Positions 1 through 4,375 of a stretch of DNA of 19,036 bases are shown here, one piece after another. Numbering within the stretch: position 1 is the stretch's first letter; every line of letters begins with the position of its first letter. The DNA is from an uncultured beta proteobacterium (lineage in GTDB: Bacteria; Pseudomonadota; Gammaproteobacteria; Burkholderiales; Burkholderiaceae_B), in contig CAIYCP010000179.1 of the NCBI GenBank assembly GCA_903924715.1, forward strand, positions 1 to 19,036, given 5' to 3'. The notes under the pieces were generated by a model. That model did no database searches, had not been told where the DNA came from, and worked only from the letters and a program-made list of their open reading frames with translations. A program made the position numbers and the translations under genes.

Positions 1-112
1 CTTGTGCCACTGATATGTATATTTTTGAATGCGCAGCGACAGGAATCACTGCGCCTGCGAGGCCAATGATTGAAGTGGCAATGACAGGCGCCCATACAAA
101 TCGATAGCTCAT
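1..112 (-). CDS. Partial exported protein, N-terminus only (possible FMN-binding protein)
   Basis: Only the first 37 codons are present; the gene runs off the left edge. The ATG (112-110) overlaps the stop of the upstream beta-barrel gene as ATGA, so the two are probably translationally coupled in one operon. The visible peptide begins MSYRFVWAPVIATS, continues as a hydrophobic stretch (about residues 5-27) ending VAA-H, and then reads SKIYISVAQ. This looks like a signal peptide followed by the mature N-terminus. A short K-(I/V)-Y-(I/L)-S motif just after the signal peptide resembles periplasmic FMN-binding domain proteins, which are often found in iron-regulated clusters. That match is from memory and too short to be firm. 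Any other small periplasmic protein remains possible. Expression should follow the Fur-type promoter at 1058-1086. Confidence 0.55.
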   Translation of the reverse strand, partial: MSYRFVWAPVIATSIIGLAGAVIPVAAHSKIYISVAQ

Positions 113-1011
113 GGTATCGGGAATCCTACTTTTACGATGAATTGATTTTTGCCATGACTATCCCAGACTTTGCCACCTGAGCACTCCGCGGCGCTTGGTT
201 CCCAGCACGTTCCGCCAATTTGATAAAGCCACGCTGCCGTTACCCAAAAATCTTGATTGGCGTAATGCAAATTTGGGCCGATAAAGTTTGCACGCTGAGT
301 CTGCCGGCCAAAGGATGCACCATCGAAGTCGTTGTGAAAGCGTCCTTCAACTCCGGCAAACCAATTTGATTGAAATCGGTAAGACACACCGTAGCGGATA
401 TCAAACATGGATTCATAGGTCGTCTCGCTTGGATCGAATTTCACTTTGGCGCTTTCGGCTATCAGGTTGACAGCAAAGACCAGGCGATCGTCTAGAAAAT
501 TTGATTGCAATAACAAGCGGGCTTCGATTGAGTCTTCAGTTTTTCCAAGGGTTGGCTCAAGATATAGGCCTACACCGATCGGAGAGGTAACAGGATTCGT
601 GAGTCGCCAGATTAGCTCGGCCGAGGCCCCATCGACTTCTGTATTTGTGTAGCTTTGATGGCTCGCATAGCCAGGAACAGGGAACCCTGAGGTGCAGCGC
701 TTTCGCGAACCCTCGCAGTTGATCGAGTTTTTATTCGCCTGAACCGAAAAGGCATTTAGATAGCCGGTGAGTTGCAAGTTATCGGTGATGCCATATTCGA
801 TGCCTGTTCTGGATTTCCAGAGGTTGTAGGTTCCGGCGGCTTGACCCGAAGTGAGGTCGAGCTTTTGCTCAATTTCCCAAGAACCTTTGGGCTGCAGATC
901 TAGCGTATACACCCAGCCGAAGGTGCCTTCGCCGGCGGCAGAGGGCTTGGCGACTAACAGTCCAAGCGAGAGCAGTGCTACAGACCAGAGGTTGATATTT
1001 TGTTTTTTCAT
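109..1011 (-). CDS. Predicted outer-membrane beta-barrel protein, iron-regulated (DUF6662-like)
   Basis: A 300-residue protein from the ATG at 1011. An in-frame TTG at 1020 would add three residues, but the ATG gives a classic signal peptide: MKKQNINLW, a hydrophobic core, then PSAA before GEG near residue 26. The mature chain alternates polar and aromatic residues in short strands separated by Gly/Asn-rich turns, with phrases such as 'GIEYGITDNLQLTGYLNAF' and 'GVSYRFQSNWFAGVEGRF' that are typical of outer-membrane barrels. No TonB box or plug domain is seen, and the chain is far too short for a TonB receptor. Two cysteine pairs, C-x6-C near residues 98-105 and C-x7-C near 273-281, probably lie in loops. 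It resembles the uncharacterised DUF6662 group, from memory. Its substrate is unknown. The Fur-like boxes upstream suggest a role during iron limitation. The upstream ribosome-binding site is poor. Confidence 0.72.
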   Translation of the reverse strand: MKKQNINLWSVALLSLGLLVAKPSAAGEGTFGWVYTLDLQPKGSWEIEQKLDLTSGQAAGTYNLWKSRTGIEYGITDNLQLTGYLNAFSVQANKNSINCEGSRKRCTSGFPVPGYASHQSYTNTEVDGASAELIWRLTNPVTSPIGVGLYLEPTLGKTEDSIEARLLLQSNFLDDRLVFAVNLIAESAKVKFDPSETTYESMFDIRYGVSYRFQSNWFAGVEGRFHNDFDGASFGRQTQRANFIGPNLHYANQDFWVTAAWLYQIGGTCWEPSAAECSGGKVWDSHGKNQFIVKVGFPIP

Positions 1012-1025
1012 GTTGAACAATGAAT

Positions 1026-1044
1026 AGTATTGATTCGCATTTAC
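1026..1044 (-). promoter_or_regulatory. Fur-box-like operator B (in leader)
   Basis: On the minus strand this reads GTAAATGCGAATCAATACT, about 12 of 19 matches to the Fur consensus. It is a near copy of operator A: both fit AAATGnGAATCnnTACT followed by ATT. The offset between them is exactly 34 bases, about three helical turns. It sits downstream of the predicted start site and ends 14 bases before the ATG. Confidence 0.45.
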
Positions 1045-1057
1045 AATTTAGAAACAA

Positions 1058-1086
1058 ATAGTAACGATTCTCATTTGCATTGTCAA
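1058..1086 (-). promoter_or_regulatory. Sigma70 promoter of the beta-barrel operon
   Basis: Read on the minus strand there is a perfect -35 TTGACA (1086-1081), a 17-base spacer (1080-1064) and a -10 TACTAT (1063-1058). The start point would fall near 1051, leaving a leader of about 40 nt before the ATG at 1011. The spacer contains a Fur-like box, so repressor binding would directly block RNA polymerase. Confidence 0.65.
1060..1078 (-). promoter_or_regulatory. Fur-box-like operator A (in promoter spacer)
   Basis: On the minus strand this reads GCAAATGAGAATCGTTACT. Aligned by eye to the Fur consensus GATAATGATAATCATTATC it matches at 13 of 19 positions, including the core AATGA-AATC. It lies between the -35 and -10 elements and overlaps the -10, the usual place for Fur repression. 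Fur is the expected regulator; no binding evidence is available here. Confidence 0.6.
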
Positions 1087-1377
1087 TTTTTAGTTATGGT
1101 TTGAATGGTGAGCGAACACATCTGGAAGTAAAAACTATGGAAGGGCTCCTTCACCTACCAATGCCACACAAAAACTCGCTCGATTAGTCCGCAAGTAACC
1201 CATTGATTTTAAAGAGTTTATAAAAAACCACTCGCGGACTTCGACCCATATCCACAGCACAGACGCACAGAGACTATCCGCCCCCAGAGACAAAACCCTC
1301 TCTTTTACCGCCCCGAACCCCCGTCTCCGCAGTCCGCAACACTCCCCACAGACCCGCATGAACCCAAACCTGCACGC
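1087..1377. other. Gene-free stretch between iron operon and ssrA
   Basis: About 290 bases with no convincing gene. The only long minus-strand frame (1135-1359) has a Cys/Arg-rich, low-complexity translation with no recognisable domain. The left half is AT-rich and contains an 11-base imperfect inverted repeat (1186-1240). The right half (1241-1380) is strongly C-rich and G-poor on the plus strand, with roughly 63 C against 20 G by hand count. It abuts the 3' flank of ssrA, a common integration site for mobile islands, but no integrase or duplicated ssrA end is present. Confidence 0.6.
1186..1240. repeat. Imperfect 11-base inverted repeat around an AT-rich core
   Basis: The arms AGTCCGCAAGT (1186-1196) and ACTCGCGGACT (1230-1240) are reverse complements with one mismatch. 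They are separated by 33 bases that are mostly A and T. There is no T-run immediately after either arm, so it is not an intrinsic terminator. It could be a protein-binding site or a remnant of a recombination site. The last is a guess from its place beside ssrA. Confidence 0.5.
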
Positions 1378-1407
1378 AAAAAAATACCAACCCCGAAGGG
1401 TTGGTAT
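1378..1407 (-). terminator. Intrinsic terminator of ssrA
   Basis: On the minus strand a perfect 10-base-pair stem (ATACCAACCC with GGGTTGGTAT, at 1407-1398 and 1393-1384) is closed by a TTCG tetraloop. A run of seven T follows, overlapping the end of the stem. It begins about ten bases past the tmRNA 3' end, as expected for ssrA. Confidence 0.92.
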
Positions 1408-1416
1408 GTGCGGTAA

Positions 1417-1780
1417 TGGTGGAGCCGGGGGGAATTGAACCCCCGTCCGCGAGCCCTCTGCAGGCAGTTCTACATGCGTAGTCGTTTCATTTTGAATTTA
1501 ACCTTGGACTTTGCCAAACGACAGGCCGGACCTTGGCGATTCACTTGGATTTAAGAAGTTGACGAGTGACCCGCCAACCGCCGATTCTTTGTAAATGACG
1601 CTGCTGTAGATTTCTCTACCTGACCCAAAGACAAATCAGTGCAGCGGCTCTACCGCTTAAGCGGCCAGAGCGAAACGCTCGTCGTTGGCGTTTATAGTGT
1701 TTCCAGTGGATTTACGAGCGAACTGGGGCTCGGCATGCCCTGCACTGTTTCGCGACCCACGTCGAATCCGGATCGGCCCC
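1417..1780 (-). ncRNA. ssrA: Transfer-messenger RNA (tmRNA)
   Basis: The 364-nt RNA rescues stalled ribosomes by acting as alanyl-tRNA and then as template for a degradation tag, together with SmpB. The 5' end reads GGGGCCGATCCGGATTCGAC and the 3' end has the tRNA-like T-arm GGGGGTTCAATTCCCCCC followed by GGCTCCACCA, so CCA is encoded. The 5' GGGGCCG pairs with the 3' CGGCTCC as a seven-pair acceptor stem with one G-U. The tag frame lies in the middle and encodes ANDERFALAA. The gene is one-piece (not the permuted two-piece form). It lies downstream of gph on the same strand and has its own terminator. The boundaries follow from acceptor-stem pairing and should be accurate to within a base or two. 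Confidence 0.97.
1657..1689 (-). other. tmRNA tag-peptide reading frame (ANDERFALAA)
   Basis: Resume codon GCC at 1689-1687, then AAC GAC GAG CGT TTC GCT CTG GCC GCT and TAA at 1659-1657. The ALAA C-terminus is the usual degron recognised by ClpXP-type proteases. The tag matches the Bordetella/Alcaligenaceae form, which is one of the taxonomic clues in this window. Confidence 0.95.
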
Positions 1781-1885
1781 AGTAAAACGATTGTAGACGA
1801 ACAATCTACTTAGTCAGACAACAAACATGTAAAAGAGTTCAGCGTTTGTTATATGTTGTAAATCTTCTTGATCTTAAGCCGCTAG
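1781..1885 (-). promoter_or_regulatory. Leader/promoter region of ssrA with inverted repeats
   Basis: This spacer between gph and ssrA contains a minus-strand TACAAT at 1795-1790, ten bases before the mature 5' end, which could serve as the -10 box. No -35 stands out, so the promoter call is tentative. The -10 candidate sits in overlapping inverted repeats: GATTGT (1789-1794) with ACAATC (1801-1806), and GTAGA (1793-1797) with TCTAC (1805-1809). No gene is seen here. Confidence 0.35.
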
Positions 1886-2548
1886 CTAGCCCATTAATTG
1901 CTTAATAGCCGGCCACATCTCTCTGGCGGATTGCACGCAATGATCTGCTTGCCAAGTTTCAGGTGGGTGTTCAGGCCCACAGTAGCCATAGGCCGCTGCA
2001 ATCGAAGGCATACCGGCCGCACGCGCGGCTTGAATATCGCGTAGATCATCGCCAACATACAGGCAGCGTTCGGTGCGATAGCCGGCTTGCTGCGCAGCAT
2101 GCAGTAGTGGAAGCGGGTGTGGCTTGGAGTGGGCCGTGGTGTCGCCGCAGACCAGCACGGCGCAATCTTGATCCAACCCTAAGGCACGCACGATTGGCTG
2201 TGCCAAATAAGTTGCTTTGTTCGTGACAATACCCCAAGACATTCCGTCGCTTTTAATCTGCGCTAATAACTCAGGCACCCCGTCGAATAGGCAGGTATCA
2301 ACAGTCATGGCCGCTTCGTAGTCTTTTAAGAATTGCACGCGATGTGCCTCATAGCCTTCGTCTGTTGGCATTAAGTTCAAGGCACACCGCAAAAGCCCGC
2401 GTGCACCGGCCGAGGAGTAGGGGCGTAACACCTCGAGTGGCAGCGGCTCAAGTCCCGCACGAATGCGCTGACGATTCGCAGCAGCACCCAGATCGGGTGC
2501 GGTATCGGCCAACGTGCCATCAAAATCAAACAAAATCAAAGCAGTCAT
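1886..2548 (-). CDS. gph: HAD-superfamily phosphatase, Gph or MupP type
   Basis: A 220-residue soluble HAD hydrolase. Motif I is FDFDGT with Asp8 (nucleophile) and Asp10 (acid/base). Motif II is Thr109 in VTNKA, motif III Lys142 in SKPHP, and motif IV GDD at 166-168 followed by Asp171. A helical cap lies between motifs I and II (about residues 15-80). Phosphoglycolate phosphatase (Gph), which removes phosphate from 2-phosphoglycolate, is the usual annotation. The gene beside ubiG in pseudomonads, however, encodes MupP, the N-acetylmuramic acid 6-phosphate phosphatase of the anabolic cell-wall recycling route. By context MupP is a serious alternative here. Its ATG overlaps the ubiG stop (ATGA), so it is translationally coupled to ubiG. 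Confidence 0.9.
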   Translation of the reverse strand: MTALILFDFDGTLADTAPDLGAAANRQRIRAGLEPLPLEVLRPYSSAGARGLLRCALNLMPTDEGYEAHRVQFLKDYEAAMTVDTCLFDGVPELLAQIKSDGMSWGIVTNKATYLAQPIVRALGLDQDCAVLVCGDTTAHSKPHPLPLLHAAQQAGYRTERCLYVGDDLRDIQAARAAGMPSIAAAYGYCGPEHPPETWQADHCVQSAREMWPAIKQLMG

Positions 2549-3261
2549 TTGTGAGTCGCCATCAGATAGTTGACATTAGTATCTTGGTTGAGCGAGTAGT
2601 GCTCAGTGAAGGGGTTGTAGCCCATCCCTAGCAGTTGATGTGTGGTGAGTCCGGCAGCGCGTGCGGCTGCTGCGAGTTCACTGGGCCGCACAAAACTGCG
2701 CCAGCTATGGGTGCCACGCGGCAAAATACGCAACACGTATTCGGCGCCCACAATGGCAAACAGAAACGACTTTGGATTGCGATTAATCGTTGAAAAAATG
2801 ACCCAACCACCAGGTTTCACCAGCGTTGAGCAGGCCTGCACGATTGAACCGGGATCGGGTACATGCTCAAGCATTTCCATGCAGGTGACGATATCAAACT
2901 GGGCGGGCTGTTCGGCGGCTAAATCTTCGGCGCTAATATTGCGATAGGTCACAGGCACACCTGACTCAAGGCCGTGCAGCTGCGCAACCTTTAGCGACTT
3001 ATCGGCTAAATCAATGCCAGTGACTTCAGCGCCAGCGAGTGCCATGCTTTCAGCCAAAATCCCTCCACCACAGCCAACATCGAGCACTTTTTTGCCTTGC
3101 AGACCACCCACGAGCCCTTTGATCCAGTTCAGTCGTAAGGGGTTAATGGCATGTAAGGGTTTGAACTCGCTATTGGGATCCCACCAGCGCGAGGCGAGTG
3201 CGCTGAATTTGTCGAGTTCGGCTTGATCGACGTTACTTGAGGGAGGGATATTGCTGGTCAT
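2545..3261 (-). CDS. ubiG: Ubiquinone biosynthesis O-methyltransferase
   Basis: UbiG performs both O-methylations in ubiquinone synthesis, using S-adenosylmethionine, in the cytosol at the membrane surface. The 238-residue length is usual for the family. Seen in the sequence: class I methyltransferase motif VLDVGCGGG (residues 59-67), the acidic end of beta-2 (VTGIDLADKSL), and FDIVTCMEMLEHVPDP. Upstream is the UbiG-typical 'FSALASRWWDPNSEFKPLH' followed by 'INPLR'. I chose the ATG at 3261, which has a GGA six bases upstream; a TTG at 3267 would add two residues. Four bases overlap with gph downstream. The terminator of the upstream ompA-like gene lies about 45 bases before the start, so ubiG needs its own promoter or relies on readthrough. 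None is obvious. Confidence 0.96.
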   Translation of the reverse strand: MTSNIPPSSNVDQAELDKFSALASRWWDPNSEFKPLHAINPLRLNWIKGLVGGLQGKKVLDVGCGGGILAESMALAGAEVTGIDLADKSLKVAQLHGLESGVPVTYRNISAEDLAAEQPAQFDIVTCMEMLEHVPDPGSIVQACSTLVKPGGWVIFSTINRNPKSFLFAIVGAEYVLRILPRGTHSWRSFVRPSELAAAARAAGLTTHQLLGMGYNPFTEHYSLNQDTNVNYLMATHK

Positions 3262-3306
3262 GGACAATCCGTTTCGTAATGAAAGCGCTTAGGCTAAGAG
3301 ACGCAT

Positions 3307-3336
3307 AAAAAAAGGCCCCGCAAGCGAGGCCTTTTT
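3307..3336 (-). terminator. Intrinsic terminator of the ompA-like gene (strand-biased)
   Basis: On the minus strand the RNA is an A-run, GGCCTCGC, TT, GCGGGGCC, then seven U. The stem pairs fully if one U-G wobble is allowed. On the plus strand the same position is a C-A mismatch and the T-run is five, so termination should be stronger for minus-strand transcripts coming from ompA. Confidence 0.85.
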
Positions 3337-3386
3337 AGTCAAAGTACACCGCACAAGGCGGTGCTACTCAGCCAAAGGTAGGGAGA

Positions 3387-3950
3387 TTAACCCTTGCTAC
3401 CGATGATTTCGACATCTACGCGGCGGTTCTTGGCACGACCAGCTGCTGTTTTGTTGTCAGCAATCGGTTGTGATTTACCTTTACCTGAAGCAGTGATGCG
3501 GTTTGCATCAATGCCTTGGGTAACCAAGTAAGCTTTAACGGCAGCAGCGCGACGCTCTGACAAGCCTTGGTTGTATGCATCTGAACCGATCGAATCAGTG
3601 TGACCGATTGCGATGATGGTTTCAAGTTTGATGGCTTTTTGCTGAGCGACGACTTGGTCGAGCAGTTTTTTGCCTTCAGGTTTGACAATTGCCTTGTCAA
3701 AGTCAAACAGTGCTTCGGCTTTAATCGAAACTTTGTCTGCCATTGGATTGGCTTTTGGCTTACCGCAGTCAGCAGAAGCAGTTGCTGGGGTCCAGAAGTT
3801 ATTCTGCCAGCAAAGTTCGTTTGTACCGTTCTTCCATGTTAGTTCGTTGGTGCCATTGCGCCAGTCGTCAACCGCTTGTGCGGAAGCAACGCCTGAGGCG
3901 GTGATAGCTGCAAAGGCAAGTGCCAGAGCGATTTTAGAGGTCTTGTTCAT
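3387..3950 (-). CDS. ompA: OmpA-family outer-membrane/peptidoglycan-binding protein
   Basis: A 187-residue exported protein. Residues 1-24 form a signal peptide ending ASA before Gln25. Residues 25-70 are a short linker carrying a nine-residue tandem repeat (WRNGTNELT at 30-38, WKNGTNELC at 39-47, then Trp48) and two cysteines (47 and 62) that could form a disulfide. Residues about 75-187 are an OmpA C-terminal domain, with 'FDFDKAIVKPEGKKLLD' and the peptidoglycan-binding core GHTDSIGSDAYN-LSERRAAAVKAYL. There is no room for an eight-stranded barrel, so this is the short Bordetella-type OmpA. It probably ties the outer membrane to peptidoglycan. The start has a strong ribosome-binding site (AGGAG at 3959-3955). 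A terminator follows the gene. It is divergent from gyrA and probably has its own strong promoter. Confidence 0.93.
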   Translation of the reverse strand: MNKTSKIALALAFAAITASGVASAQAVDDWRNGTNELTWKNGTNELCWQNNFWTPATASADCGKPKANPMADKVSIKAEALFDFDKAIVKPEGKKLLDQVVAQQKAIKLETIIAIGHTDSIGSDAYNQGLSERRAAAVKAYLVTQGIDANRITASGKGKSQPIADNKTAAGRAKNRRVDVEIIGSKG

Positions 3951-4375
3951 AATTCTCCTCGATGAGCTTGTAGCTGGATAAGTGACTCGCAGCGAACCCC
4001 CGCCGCAAATAATTACATCAAAAAACCAAGTCAGTACGACAATGTTTGACCTACAAAAACATTTCCAGCCTGATTTTCTGCGTGCTGTGTTGAATCTTAA
4101 GCTATTTGTTGAACTTTTGTGGAACTTCTTGAATTCGAATCGCTTTCATAGTCGGATTTCTACGGTTCTTCAGGATTTCTTGTTGGTTTTTGGCAACAAG
4201 CGTGGTTTTTTGATCAAAAAGCCATTTTCCTGCGCTTGCCAGGTCCGTTTGAGACGATTGGTGTAACGCCATCATACAGGGGGCAGGCGGTGTAGAATCC
4301 AAGGTTGACCTTTATCTTTACTTTACGCCCCGATTTCGGGTTTTAACCCACCCTTTGTCTACCCACCGTCAGCTT
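3951..4375. promoter_or_regulatory. Divergent ompA/gyrA intergenic region
   Basis: This 425-base region separates the divergent ompA-like and gyrA genes and must carry both promoters. On the minus side an AT-rich segment (about 4008-4026, containing TGTAATTAT) could hold the ompA -10. On the plus side TAGAAT at 4293-4298 is the best gyrA -10 candidate, about 75 bases before the ATG, but neither has a convincing -35. The middle is T-rich on the plus strand with loosely repeated GAACTT words near 4110-4130. The open frames across it (3982-4266 plus, 4102-4302 minus) have no recognisable domain and I do not call them genes. Confidence 0.5.

Noticed and set aside
1135..1359. A 74-codon minus-strand open frame between the iron operon and ssrA
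   Set aside because: The translation is rich in Cys, Arg and Trp with no domain, no ribosome-binding site, and it lies in a strongly skewed non-coding stretch downstream of the ssrA terminator.
3982..4302. Open frames on both strands between ompA and gyrA (94 and 66 codons)
   Set aside because: They overlap each other antisense, begin at weak starts without ribosome-binding sites, show no recognisable domain, and fill the region that must hold two promoters.
4327..4344. Small hairpin with T-run (CCCG, ATTT, CGGG, TTTT) in the gyrA leader
   Set aside because: The stem is only four pairs and lies just before an essential gene; it is too weak to call a terminator or attenuator.
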